NCBI RefSeq assembly: GCF_022539505.1
Contig: NC_061508.1
Span: 260,220,736-260,284,735, forward strand
Origin: Lolium rigidum
Lineage: Eukaryota > Streptophyta > Magnoliopsida > Poales > Poaceae
DNA length: 64,000 nt
Direction: 5' to 3'
Shown here: piece after piece, positions 44,502 through 56,428 of the stretch
Position numbering within the stretch: position 1 is the stretch's first letter
Layout of the letters: each line of letters starts with the position of its first letter
The notes under the pieces: generated by a model
Told to the model about the DNA's origin: nothing
Database searches by the model: none
The model's input: the letters and a program-made list of their open reading frames with translations, nothing else
Position numbers and translations under genes: made by a program

Positions 44502-47469
44502 ATGTCCCGACTGGGTAAGCCGCAGGATTCTCGAATCCGCTACTAAACTGTGCTTTTGTCCTCTCTTATTGAATTCGGTTCTTTATCAGTGGTAATTTGT
44601 TTTCCGGCACATGCTTAGATATGCCTTTTTAAAGTAGTTGATTGATCCCTGCAATATATTTTTCCTTGGGATGTTATTGTGCTGCATAAATTAGGAACAT
44701 GAATGTGATTCTGTGGCTGATGGTTTCACGGAGCTTTTCAGAGTGTTCATTAAGTAGATGGAGTTGGGGTATTAGGATAAGTTTGCAAAGAACTTAAAGG
44801 TCTTCTGGGTTATCATGCAACAGCAGTGTGTTTTCTTGATACTTCTGTGCTTTATAGTTGTTTGTTCTACGGATGGTGCGATATCATTCAGATTTAGGGT
44901 TGCAGCTGGCTTACTAACCTGTGCAGATATTCTCAAGTAGTTCACATTGACATGCAATATGTATGGATGTGCTGAATGTGTTACAGAATAATCAACCCTC
45001 TTCTGGGGATTAGAAGAGATGATGTCTTCTCTGACATTCGCCACCCTTGTCTGTGCCATGTTATATAGCCTGTTACCACCAGTCCTTGTTACCACCAGTT
45101 ATTTGATAGTTCTTAATTCTTATTCTTCTAATACATTTATCTATGTGTTGCAATAAGCTGATTTTTACATGTATTGATTGTTCGCTGGCCTAATACTAGC
45201 TGTACCTGTGTTGCAATGTGTTGCTTTTTTGCATGCTAGCTTTGGTTCTTTAGTGAACTGGTATGCAGGTGTTTTGTTTTGCTAAATAAAACAAACGAAC
45301 CTGTCGGAAAATGGTTCACTGTTGGGAAAATTGTAGATTTGTTCCTGAGTTCGTTTACCTTTGTCAGTTTTCCCAGGTTGAGCAGTCTCCTTATGTTTGC
45401 CTGAATTTTTTTTCTCAATTGTATATTTACCCAATTACCTTACATGGGGGCGCTCCATCCTACAATTAAATGTATTTAATTAACTGTGATCAAATCTAAT
45501 GACACAGCCAAATATTGGATACCTGGTAACTAGCCAAATCAGTTCTGCAGCTCTATCCTTTTCCTGCCATCTCGTCCTTGAGCAGGCCCCCACAAAAATA
45601 GTAGGCCAAATCCTCAATACTTTTGAGGCAGGCTGACCCAAGATTGCACATCTCGACGTGGTGCCTTAGTTCCACTGCCCTCTGGTAGTATCCCACCATG
45701 CCATCACGTACCTCCTTTCGGAGCAATAAGCCTGGCATCTACCAACACCCAGAGGACCCAGCCTTGCCACCTGCTGGAAGCCTGGAATAGCCACAGAGTG
45801 CCCTGCCTAACCACCTCGTGCATCTCACTGTCGTAGACGGTGCTCCTGCGTGTGCAGCACATAACTTCATGGAGCAGGTGACTTCTCTCAACTCGTGTCC
45901 GGCGGCAACAGTGTTGCTGGCGCTCAATGGATGAACTCCATTAGGAAACCAGAGAAGTTAGCGCTGCAATTGCAGAAGCATTCTTCAGCTTGTGGGGCGG
46001 TGGGCAAGTTTCGCCTCTATGCTGCAAGTCGTCGTTGCTGCCGCAAAGACCTGACACTCTTTGGTGCGGTGCCACGTCTGGATTTGGTGGTGCGAGAACA
46101 TACAGCCAGCCGAGCAAGTGAGCGGAAAGAAGGTGTCTGGTCAGGTTGTAAAATTAGTTAGTTTAAAACTGTCAATCGAAGATAGAAGGTGGGGACAGCT
46201 GTTGTTTCTAGGAAAGCCACTTGGGGAAAATTTACATCAGGCCACTCAACTTGGGGAAATCAGCAAAGGTTGGACAACTTTGGGAAAATTGCAATTCCCC
46301 ATTATATTTACTTAGGACATCAGCAGTTCAGCACTACTGCCCTCTAGACGCTATTTTGAACACTAATTTTATTCTGAACTGTGGTACATCTATATTTAAT
46401 ATTACAGAGTGCCTTTTTTTCCTGAATGTATTATAAAGTACTTCTCATAGTACATGGAAAGGTGTGTAACTAACAATCTACAATTTCATTTCCAGGAGCT
46501 AAAGTAGAGGCACCATCTTCTGGGGTGAAAAAGAATTATCGCTTTACATCAGATGTTCCTTCAGCACCTTCTCATAATGCTGTTGGAGGGCCAGCTTCAC
46601 AACTTCCCAAACGCACACCACTCTCCGAGGAAGAGATTGAGGCTATCATGGTATGTTTGATGTTTACAGATGCTGAAATTCAATGTGTTGTATGGTTAGC
46701 AGTATGAAGAAAGGAATTTTGTCCAATGCTTGTGTTTAGTGTGGGCCCATGTTAAATTATAGATGAAATTTGCAATGATGCTGTTGTTGCTCACATAAAT
46801 GTGTTTTCTTGGTTCAAGCCTCAGGATAATGGTGAAGGGCTAGTTAATCACCATTGCATAATCAATCATCATGGTTGTTCCTAATCTGTTGTCTGTCTTT
46901 GGGGGAGTGGATTGTACTTATTTGCACTTGCTACTTGGTAGATGGAAGTCACATATTGCACCTGCTACTTAGTAAACACAAGTGACAGGGCTAAGGTAGC
47001 CAGTTCCTCAAAAATAGTCTTTGTATGGACCCCATCATAAATCCATGTCATTTGGAATTTCTTTCACTTATATAAACTGTTGATATGAACTCATATACAT
47101 GAACCAGAAAAAGGGACTTGGTCAGAGGATATAGCTATTTGCCATGCAATCTTTTACTCCTTCTGTCCTTGTGACTTCTAGGATTACCCCCAAATGAGAT
47201 TTCTATCCTTTTGCCAACCTTCCTACCTACCTACCTATGTACATTCTGCTACTCTTATCCATCAATGTTAACTCAAATATCAATTTATACTGAAATTTTG
47301 TTAGTTCCAAATGCTACTTGAATTCCCTATGGTATTCTGCACCATGAACAAATTCAGTGTGTGTGTTGACAACTATTTTGTTTTTGTCTTGCATCATTAT
47401 GAAGCATGTTAATCTCTCTAACATGAAAATACGTATTTATTTTTTGAGCAGCAAGGTGGTGTCTTCTGA
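44502..47469 (+). CDS. Small conserved-looking protein of 61 residues, function unknown, 3 coding exons
   Basis: Coding pieces are 44502-44514 (13 bases), 46496-46650 (155) and 47452-47469 (18 bases with the TGA). All introns are GT/AG: donors GGTAAGC and GGTATGT, acceptors TTCCAG and GAGCAG. The protein begins MSRLGAKVEAP, has a Ser/Pro/Asn-rich middle (VPSAPSHNAVGGPASQLPKR) and ends in a short acidic helix (LSEEEIEAIM) followed by QGGVF. No signal peptide or membrane helix. The well-kept splice sites and in-phase joins argue for a real gene. I do not recognise the family. The tiny first and last coding exons mean ORF finders would see only the middle one. Alternative last exons cannot be excluded. 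Confidence 0.6.
45300..46310. other. Probable insertion in the intron of the small-protein gene
   Basis: A GC-rich island (about 45550-46110) with ORF-like pieces on both strands, flanked by related inverted segments: CCTTTGTCAGTTTTCCCAGG near 45358 and the inverted form of CTTGGGGAAATCAGCAAAGG near 46249. This suggests a terminal-inverted-repeat element that carries foreign, perhaps captured, sequence. No transposase was recognised and the boundaries are vague. Confidence 0.35.
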
Positions 47470-48202
47470 AATCGCTTCTCATCGACGGTACCTTCCCCTA
47501 GCCGGAGCATCAATAAGACACCCTACACCATGCTTCATTCTCAACCTTCACCTTGGAAGTGTTGTTATTAGAGCCATGTTGATATGGAACTCTTCCTTTT
47601 TGGTCCCCAGAACTCACCAGCTGCCACGCTTGCTTTCTGAATGCTGTCCACATGTGACTAACCAAAATGGTCAACACTGAACATGTGATGCATGTGTGCC
47701 TTGAGAAATTGTGTGGATCCTGGAATGCTTTGATGAACCTCCATTTTTTAACCTCGTTTTTGTTGTGAGTTTCTCCCATATATTAGCATGTATTTTTCTT
47801 TTCTCATGCATTGTTTTGAGTTCTTGATGCCGTTGGTGACAATTTGATGAAGGCGTTTTCGTTTTTTTTTGCTTGATTAGTTGATTGTTATAATACGTGT
47901 TATGATGTCAACGGCAAGCTTCCAAGACAGTATTGTGCTTGTCGTTTCCCCTGTTTCAGTCGTTGGAGCTTTCGTTGTCTTGCTGCCGTGCAAGTATCAT
48001 ATGAGTGCTGCTTCATCGGAACTGTCCAAAATTTGCAACCTTCCTATGAAGTTTTTTCTTGTACAACGTGCTGGGAGTTTCATAAAATCCAGCACAATTG
48101 CATATCGTGGAAGTACCTTTGGAGACAATGCGTGTATGATGACACTGGACACATGAGACCGCTTTTAATTAATTGACTTAGATTTAGTACTCCCTCTCTC
48201 AA
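47470..48202 (+). other. Presumed 3' UTR and downstream DNA of the small-protein gene
   Basis: No further ORF is supported. The Helitron 3' end lies immediately downstream. Confidence 0.4.
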
Positions 48203-48320
48203 CTAGTAAGCATGCACGTGCCATGCACGTTTAGACCGGCATACATTTTAAATTTTTGAATTTCAAGCAAAGCACAATTCCCTAATTCGTGACTCATCGT
48301 GACTCATTTTTTAAGTATTA

Positions 48321-48580
48321 CTCCCTCCGTCCGCAAATAAGTGTACATCTAGGTTTTGTGTTTAGTCAAAATTTTTAAACTTTGACCAAATATATAGGGA
48401 AAAGTAGTAGCATTTATGACACTAATTTAGTATCCCGAGATTCGTTTTGAAATGTAGTTTCAAATTATACCAAAATCTCATTATATATGTTGCTACTTTT
48501 TTTTTCCACGGTTGGTCAAAACTTAAAATGTTTAACTTAGTACAAAAGTTAGAAGTACACTTATTTGTGAACAGAGAGAG
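48321..48580. mobile_element. Stowaway MITE (Tc1/Mariner type)
   Basis: 260 bp between TA dinucleotides (48319-48320 and 48581-48582). The left end CTCCCTCCGTCCGCAAATAA is mirrored by the right end TTATTTGTGAACAGAGAGAG. No coding capacity. Confidence 0.88.
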
Positions 48581-49031
48581 TACTTTTCATGAATCAACAT
48601 GCCCTCGTGTATCTTTCACAAGAAAATGCATATTGCATCATCGGTTTAATGTCTGATCCACATACACACTTTTCCAATATAAGATGGTGGCCCAAAGATT
48701 TACAATCTCATGTAACATTTGTAAGTGTTGATTACGCAATACGTCATATACTTGCAACTTATTTTGGGCACCAGACAGAAGTTTGCGTCCGCATGATTTC
48801 AACTGTTCAGGTTGCAGTATTTATTAGACACAGTTGTAGAAGACCAACAGGACAATGTAAGACGTCATCGCACAAGTTAAAATGAGCTTAACCAAACAAC
48901 GTCAATGTAAGTCGTATCAAGTATAGTTAAAAAGATCACTTTGGTAATTAAGATATTTCATAGTATATTTAAGAAAGAAAGAGAACACAAGAAAAGATAG
49001 CTGCTAATATATGTTTAATGGAAAAAAGTTA

Positions 49032-49266
49032 ATCCCTCCGTTTTTAGATATAAGGTGTATTGGTTTTCGAGGAAAAATCCAAAATATAGGGTGTATTGCA
49101 TTGGTCCACTACTATGGACAACCTTTTTAGATATTTGATTATGTTTCCTTATCTAATGTAAACTCCTACTTTCTCACATCAATTAATCAGGGGTAATCCA
49201 ACTCAAACCTGGTGTAATTTTCTGTGCACGTGTGTTCTTTACACCTATATCTAGGAATGAAGGGAG
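49032..49266. mobile_element. Stowaway MITE, second copy of another subfamily
   Basis: The left end ATCCCTCCGTTTTTAGATAT and the right end ATATCTAGGAATGAAGGGAG are inverted repeats. TA precedes the left end; the right-hand TA is mutated to CA. 235 bp. Confidence 0.8.
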
Positions 49267-50910
49267 CATTGCTTTTTCCAAATCAGAAACTGAATGCGCA
49301 GACATTACTTCCCATCAGATGAAAATAAGAGCATGCATTAAGGAAACACTTTTCAAGTTTTTATTTTCCGATATTACAAGAAACTTGTGCTCTCACATCT
49401 AGAGATGAGTATATTATGAGATCACTTATCCGGACCATGTATTTGGAGACACAGGTTGAGATTAACACTAAAGGGTAGCACCAACTTGACACTTCACAGT
49501 AGCCATTTTTATAGAGAACTAATCCAGAGCATAAGGACATGGATATGGAGATCAAGTGAAAGACTATCAACTTACTTTTACTGCCTTTACCATGACTTGT
49601 GCAATAGCCAAAACCACTTTCCTACTTGAATCATCAAACCAACCACTCCTCTAAAGCCTCGATCCATATACCCTTCAGTGAAACAAATTGCATCGGAAGA
49701 CTTAGATGTATCCAAAAGTCAGAATGCCATAGAAATTAGTTATCAACAATCAGGCTACTCGACACTACACTAATAATAACACATTAGAGTGTAGTCAATT
49801 AATTATGCTACAGGTGTTGTTCATCTGGAAGTCAGGCTAGTGTCAATAGTCAGGCTGAGCAATAATTGCCAGAAGCGCCGTTTGAATAAATTTCACACTG
49901 AACATTATCTAAGGTGAATCCTAAATAATCATTTAGTGAATATAGTGATCCACCGGAAACCTCGTGATTTGGAGTGGTTCAAGGAAAATTTAGACGCATC
50001 CTTTTATGAGTATTTGCATGCTAATGAATGTGAAATTGCCATTCGTGAGTATGTGAGAGTTTTGAACTTTTGATTGGCAAATTTGGTGAGCATTATCAGC
50101 TGAAGTGCAAGCCTTGCCGCAAGATTGGGGATTATATAAGTTCTTTGGTAATTACCTGGTGCAGTTTGTCCCTCGTCGTCCTGCTGCATCAACACACCAG
50201 GCCATCAGCCCTCGATCGATCACGGACATGGCGCCGAGGCCAAGAAGAAGGAGATATGTCGTCTCCAGGCTATCAAATTTAGTTTCGCCCACAAACAAAT
50301 TTACACATAGTCAAAAGGTGATGATGGAAACAGAACCTGTCACTTGACAGAAAAACGGGAGGATCCCAAAACGCTATCAAAATTAAATATAGAGCTGAAT
50401 AGAGAAAGTCCTTACCATTTGATTCTATTTCCAAGAAACTGCATTCACCACTCATCATTATCCTGAACGATTCCAGATTTCCAGTCTAATCCAAGGTATG
50501 GTCCTGAACTGCTTTATTGAGTTATCATCCCAATTAGAGAAACATAATTACTTATTTGTCAAAAAAAAACATAACTACTTAACAAGGTATGAGTGTGACA
50601 CATATACAGCAGGATCCATTCTTCTGAGCGGCTGTAAATGGCGGCACATGAAGCCAATTGGGCTGGTGTCGAGGAAACCATGAGTTAGACACAGAAGGAC
50701 GTTGTGCAGGGCGGTGACATACACCGGTGCCAGCAAACACTCGGCGGGGCTGCGCACAGACGAACGTCAGCTGCTGGGAGCACGGATGGACGGCGGCAGT
50801 TGCCGGCCCGATGCAACATGGACGGATTGACACTTCAACATAGTTGATATATTATATTCAGATTCAATCACCTAGATTGACAGTTTCAGAAGCAGTCATA
50901 CGGTGCTAGC

Positions 50911-50929
50911 TTTTTTTTTTTTTTGAGAT
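50911..50929 (-). mobile_element. Minute poly-A retro-insertion
   Basis: TTTTTTTTTTTTTTGAGAT is flanked by the 15-base direct repeat TCATACGGTGCTAGC (50896-50910 and 50930-50944). This is the mark of LINE-machinery insertion with almost complete 5' truncation. Confidence 0.65.
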
Positions 50930-51511
50930 TCATACGGTGCTAGCTGGTACTAATGACATGAGCGCGGTGCCTCCAATTCACCCGCAACAGCAGATCTTGA
51001 TCCAATCTATACTCCAGAAAAAAGGGAGGAATAGGAAAAGGTAAAAGCAGAATTCCCCACCTCCACCGGCGGCAAGGCGACATAGCCAGGCCAGAAAGAT
51101 TGTCATGTGCACACGCACCATTTTCTGGCATGATCTGCAAGAGCGTGTAGGCGTCGGTCGGTGTTGCCTCGCTTCCGGCGATCGAGCGCATCTGCCACCG
51201 CGTTGAGGGTGATGCAGCCACCAGAGCTAGGGCTGGCCGGCGGAGGGATGTGCGGCGCCGGTGCTTGTTGAGTTCGGATTTAGCTATGCTGCGTGGGCGT
51301 CGGTGTGACCAAGGTAGGGCAGCCAGGCGCTGGAACGCTGGTGTCCCGGTCGTGGGAGGGAGTGAGAGGGCGAAAATTCAGGGTGGGATAGATGGCGAGG
51401 ACGGAAATTCAGGGTGGGGAGAACAGACGATTTTGAACCGTGCGATGCATGCCAATGGACAGCCTAGATTTGATTTTCCAACGAACTTCGTGCCTTTATA
51501 AGTAGTAGAGA

Positions 51512-51938
51512 TAAAAGGATATCAAAAATTTATCTATTTAATGTATCTAATATTAGTGTCTAAATACACGGAAACTCAAAACTGATCCCGGGTGCATATG
51601 CGCCCTGGCATATACAAAACATGTTTTAAAAAGTTCAAAAATTTAGGAAAAAAGTTGCATGTCTAGGGACTTGTTCTATCTGCGCACGTAAAAATCTCAC
51701 GTAAAACCAATATATTTTGTCTTTTGTATAAAAAAGATAAAAGTGTCTCAAAACTGGATTATTTTAGCACTAAAATTTATCTTTTTTTACATAGGGCACA
51801 AAACATGTCATTTTTTGTTGCTAAAATAACTTTATGAGCATGTAACATGTCAAGATATACACAAGATATTTATTTATTTATTTAACATTTTTAAATATGC
51901 TCAAAATGCATTTTAATGTAGAAACATCCTATCTGCTT
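51512..51938. other. AT-rich intergenic DNA, possible MITE
   Basis: The segment from about 51590 (CCCGGGTGCATATGCGCCCT) resembles the start of a common grass DNA element, but I could not find its opposite end. Confidence 0.3.
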
Positions 51939-52134
51939 AGACTAGCCACGGTGGAAGTATTATAAATAGTATCATGCATTTTATATTGATAAAAATCTGA
52001 TGTGGCAACGAGGGGAGAGATGAGAGTGATATCATAGGTAGATATCGTATCATGACATGTAAAACTAAAAAAATTAGTGGAAAATACATCAAGTACACAA
52101 ATTGACATTGATATCCTATTGTAACTAGTCTTAG
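51939..52134. mobile_element. MITE with AGACTAG termini
   Basis: About 196 bp. The left end TTAGACTAGCCAC and the right end GTAACTAGTCTTA are inverted repeats. The interior has the familiar GGCAACGAGGGGAGAGATGA stretch seen in a widespread grass MITE. Superfamily not resolved. Confidence 0.6.
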
Positions 52135-52442
52135 ATAGATCAAACTTTAAACAAAACTAAAACATCTAAAATATAGTAGGTAGCACAGTTTTATATTTAA
52201 AAAAGGAGTATTTATTAACATGGTGATAACTCAGCCAAGTTCAGTTGAAAGCCCCTGTTTCAGGGCCATTGGCCATTGCTGAAGAAGATGCTCTTGCAAT
52301 AGTTAAGCTGCAAACGGTTCAGACTAGGACAGACTGAGAGTTGTTAAGATAAAACAAAGGGAGGAGGAGCGAGCATAACAGCAGTAGGGGAGGCCGGCGG
52401 CAACACCCAGCCGTTGCCGTTGCCGTTCCCTCGCGAAATCCA

Positions 52443-55400
52443 ATGGCCATGGCCCAGTCCTCCTACTTCGCTAGCCGCCCACCCCTCCTCCCCTCCGCAG
52501 CGACCTCTCCCTCCTCCTCCTCCTGGTCGCCTCCCAGGCACGGGCCGCCGCGCTGCCGCCGGGCACTCACGGCCGCATCTTCCCTCCACCTCGGGCCGGA
52601 GGACTTCGCCGAGCTCGTGCACAACAAGGTTCGCGCGCGGTGACTAGTTTCAGCAGTTGTTTTTTTTTTCTTTCTTCTTTCTCTCGATTGGTTCCTAAGC
52701 GGGGACTCGATTCGTTTCTTGAAGGTTCTGATTGCGGCGACGGCGGCGAGCCTGATCGGGCAGCTGGCAAAGCCATTCACTTCCGGCGGGGATGTGGGCA
52801 AAATCGACATCATCAAGGTCGCCGCCCGGTCAGGGGGGATGCCCTCGACCCACTCCGCGGTCAGATTATCACCCCCTATCTTATTTCCTTTAGTTTATCG
52901 CCTTGCTGCCTTACTGGAACTGTTTATAGAGCGCCTCTTGACTGTGCTTGGGATAAGCCTGTGCTCCCATGTTGTCATGTCTAGGATTAGAGCCAAAGGA
53001 ATTTTCCCACTTCTATTGCAAGAATGAAACTTGAACAGCAAAACTGTAAAGTTGGGCGGCAGGGATTCTAGGAATTTTAATACGGGTTGAGCTAGTGTGG
53101 ACTGTGGATTTTTCGTAACTACGTGCGTCCACACCCCATGTAAATACTATGCATCTCCAAGTAAACATAAGTATGAAAAACAAAATCATCAAGGCCACCG
53201 CCCGGTCAGGGGGGATGCCCTCGACCCACTCCGCGGTCAGACTATCTTTTTTTCTTTTTCGAGAAAACGCAAAAAGCCTCTGCGTTTCATTTCATTGAAA
53301 AGATAGAAGGTTTACCGTTACATGCCCCGCTAAGAGGCGATACAACACGGTTGGGGAAAAGAAAAAACAGGGTGAGCTAGTGTACATCCCATGGCTGGGG
53401 TAAGATCATGCGCAGCCCTTGTGCTCCTGCCCTTGCCCGTAGTGCAGCTTCCTCCTTGATGTTGTTGACGACGGTGCTGATGGAGGGTTGGGCTCCATTG
53501 AACACACAGTCGTTGCGATGTTTCCAAAGCATCCAGGGAACGAGCAGGGTGATAGATGCCAGGCCCTTATGGCTGGGGGTTTGGGGAGCTTCGCCGTGCT
53601 CTGTGCCACCATGTATGGAGCGAGTCGTCGCGTTCAGGTGGGTTGCAGGTGGCGCGCAGCCAGGCAAGGACCTCAAACCAAACCTGCTGGGAGAAGCAGC
53701 AACCTGTCAGGAGGTGTTTATAGAGCGGTCAGACTATCATCCCCGAGCTTTATTTTCTTTAGTTTATCGCATTGCTATCTTACTAGAACTGTTTATAGAG
53801 CGCCTCTTGACTTTGATTAGGATAAGCCTGTGCTGTCATGTGTGCTGTGCGCCTCTTGACATTACATTAAGATGTATACTAGTAGGATTATTACACGATG
53901 AATCTACTTTAATAACAAAACGGCAAATCTATTGACCATAATTGTATATTGCTACCGTGTATACTTTTTCTAATCTCTTGGAAAACTAAAATTAGAGCCG
54001 AAGGGTTCGCCTCTTTCTATTGCAAGCATGAAACTTGGACAAAATAATCGCAAAGTTGGACAACACGGATTCTAGGAATGGTAATACGGATGGAGCTAGT
54101 ATGGACCGTGGATTTTTCATAACTACTTTCATCTGCACCCCATGTAAAGAATATGAATCTCGAAGTAAAAAATAAAAAAATTCTCTGATGTACTACATGT
54201 TATAACAACGCTGGCCAAAAAATTGTGCAGTGACCACACAATTCAAAATGAAGTTCTATTGCTAGAAACAAAAAACACACCAGAAAAATTGCATAAAATT
54301 AATGACACATCCTCCGAAATCACAGGGAAAACATATGTGAACCAGGGGATTTTACAATGAGGCATCCACTAATTCTGTATGCCCTTCAAGATATTATAAG
54401 GGTAAGGAATATCTATGGGTCGTAAAGGAAACAAATCCAGAAATTATACGAGTCCTGTACAGACTACTCTCCGTCTCTCCCTATGTACAGAGGCTCACTA
54501 CCCTACGCTCCCACGCTTCATTTTTCCATTTGCACCATCATAACTAGGATCACAAATCAACAGTTAGGCTGGCGTTTCATTGGTTAAGAAAAATTCTTAT
54601 AATTAGCAGAAGAAAAGTTAACACCAGGAAACATGTGCTGTTGAGGAACGAAAGCAAGGTCCTACCCTGACATGTGCAATTCTTTATTCTATTGTACAAT
54701 CATATATGTTTGTATGTAAAGCTATTAAGTCTTGTCAAAGTTGACTGCAAAATTTCAAATGGTTCTAACTATAAATCTTCATATTACAGGCAGTTGTGGC
54801 AGTGACTACCTCCCTTGCGCTAGAAAGGTTAGCTTCTTTAGAATTCTTTAGCTCAGGGTTTACACGTTTCAGCTTGTTTTGATCCATAGATTGTGTGTTT
54901 TTATTCTTGATTCGGGGTTTAGAATGCAGGGGATTTGCAGACTCCATATTCGGGATGTCGGTGGTGTTTGCGTCGATTGTAATGTATGATGCCCAGGTAT
55001 GTTATTTTGTCTTTTATTTCTATGCTAAATTATCAATCTGGTCATTTGTCAATGTCAGTCAGCGCTTATTGATCATCCAAGTGTACTGGTGATTTCAATG
55101 AGTTTTAATATGCATGACTCGTCATTTCCTCTTTACCGGCCTAGATGTCCCCATTGGCTATTGACAAAATTGAGAGGTGAAAGGTGCTAGAAGTTTGACA
55201 ATCATAATTCACACATCTCTTAAGAGAAAACACATCCATGAAGAAACGACATTGGTCTGATACGTTTAGTTTCTACTTCTGCCCTCTTGAATCTGGTGGA
55301 AATTCATGTGGAGTGCCTTTTATTTCCTCACAATTGCTGTAGTATATTTGCAATCCCAACAGTTCAAAAAAATGTTGAGTTTTAAACGTTTTTTGAGTGC

Positions 55401-56428
55401 TAGGCAGATTGTCAACATACTATAGTATGAATGTATGGTACCCTTGATGCCAGATGATATATTCTTGACAAAAAAAATGTCAGTTGCGCTGATGTATGAA
55501 GCACTATCATGCACCTTTACACGAAGTGTGATTTTCAGGGATATCTGCTCGAGCTTTCTTTTTTCCTTGCTTCTGATTCTTTGTTGAATATTATTAAAGA
55601 TGGTTCTAGCTCGCTGTAAGTAACTGTACATATTAGCCTTTTTGAGCACATTGTTGGAGCCAATAAATTTAGCATTTTCTATCCATTACCAGTGCATTTG
55701 AACATGGACAATTTCTTCTTAGCTTGGACTCGCAAAAAAAAGATCTTCTTAGCTTGGTGTGCGATGCAGCTGTAAAAAGTTTAACCAGTTTAGTAGTGCC
55801 CATGTTTTTTATGCGAGGTAGTGGGTACCCTGCACGCTGTTAAGTTGCCAGGACATGTTCTCATCTATTTATCCTTTCACTTCTGTATTGATTATGCCAC
55901 ATCATGTCTGAGCTTTGTTTATGCTCAGGGGGGTCTTACACAAGGCTTGACAGGGGTTGTTTCAGATTTCTAATCTGTTGTGCTCTTTCATAAAGTACTA
56001 TAACCATCGGAGCTAATGGTGACGCCATGTTTGATTGTTTTCAATAGGGAGTTAGAAGAGAGGTGGGTAAGCATGCAAGGCTTTTGAACAAGTTATGGAC
56101 CCTAAGGGATCAGACGACTCAAGACCAGGAGGACGGTGGTGACCTGGTGAATTCCACCTCTGAACCCCACATTGCGAACCGCGAGATGGCTTCTGTTCCC
56201 CAGGATGCATCTACATCACAACGTTCAAACACTATGTCCTTCTCGAGGCGCAGCGCTGCGACCAAACTGCTGAGATCAAACGCGCTCCGAAGCTCAGAAT
56301 CAGAGCTAACTGAATTGACAGAGGAGTATAGCCGGCTGAGCGAATCCGTCGGCCACACGGAGGCACAGGTCGCAGTTGGTGCCTTGTTAGGTTTTGTCGT
56401 AAGCTTAGCTGTCTACGCGACACTGTAA
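52443..56428 (+). CDS. DUF212 (acid phosphatase/vanadium haloperoxidase-related) protein, probably plastid, 5 exons
   Basis: Exons 52443-52628, 52725-52859, 54790-54827, 54930-54996 and 56048-56428, all GT/AG and in frame, give 268 residues. Residues 1-50 are Ser/Arg/Pro-rich, like a chloroplast transit peptide. Then comes the DUF212 domain: LIGQLAKPF, the PAP2-like loop RSGGMPSTHSA (exon 2 end), AVVAVTTSLALERGFADSIFG (split over exons 3 and 4, shown as its core), IVMYDAQGVRRE with the conserved Asp, and KHARLLN. A longer variable, polar insert follows, then GHTEAQV and a terminal membrane helix. The family is related to PAP2 phosphatases and is predicted membrane-bound; its substrate is not established. 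Start: the first Met in good context; MAQSS two residues later is an alternative. Intron 2 is unusually complex. Confidence 0.88.
52808..54170. repeat. Tandem duplication in intron 2 including the end of exon 2
   Basis: Copy A is about 52808-53183, copy B about 53184-54170. B begins AATCATCAAGGCCACCGCCC and repeats GGGGGGATGCCCTCGACCCA with the splice donor, and after the LINE it continues with the A-like TTTAGTTTATCGC and GTTTATAGAGCGCCTCTTGA. B also has about 150 bases (near 53840-53990) absent from A. The duplicate exon piece has its own GT donor but no matching upstream acceptor was evident. Confidence 0.85.
53247..53724 (-). mobile_element. 5'-truncated LINE in intron 2 of the DUF212 gene
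   Basis: Flanked by the 14-base TSD GCGGTCAGACTATC (53233-53246 and 53725-53738). The minus strand encodes the C-terminal end of a LINE ORF2 (ITLLVPWMLWKHRNDCVFNG near 53580, then IKEEAALRARAGA) and a poly-A-like tail at the left end (T-rich 53247-53262). It sits in copy B of the duplication, so the duplication came first. Confidence 0.85.

Larger units (their letters stand above)
48203..51511 (-). mobile_element. Non-autonomous Helitron, about 3.3 kb
   Basis: Read on the minus strand, the 5' end at 51511 is TCTCTACTACTTATAAA, which fits the TC-start consensus of grass Helitrons. The 3' end at 48203 is CTAG preceded by a short hairpin-forming segment GTGCATGGCACGTGCATGC. The 5' flank is A and the 3' flank is T, so the insertion is between A and T without a TSD, as required. 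No Rep/helicase ORF. It contains two Stowaway MITEs and GC-rich sequence near its 5' end (about 50940-51460) that may be captured gene material. Confidence 0.7.
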
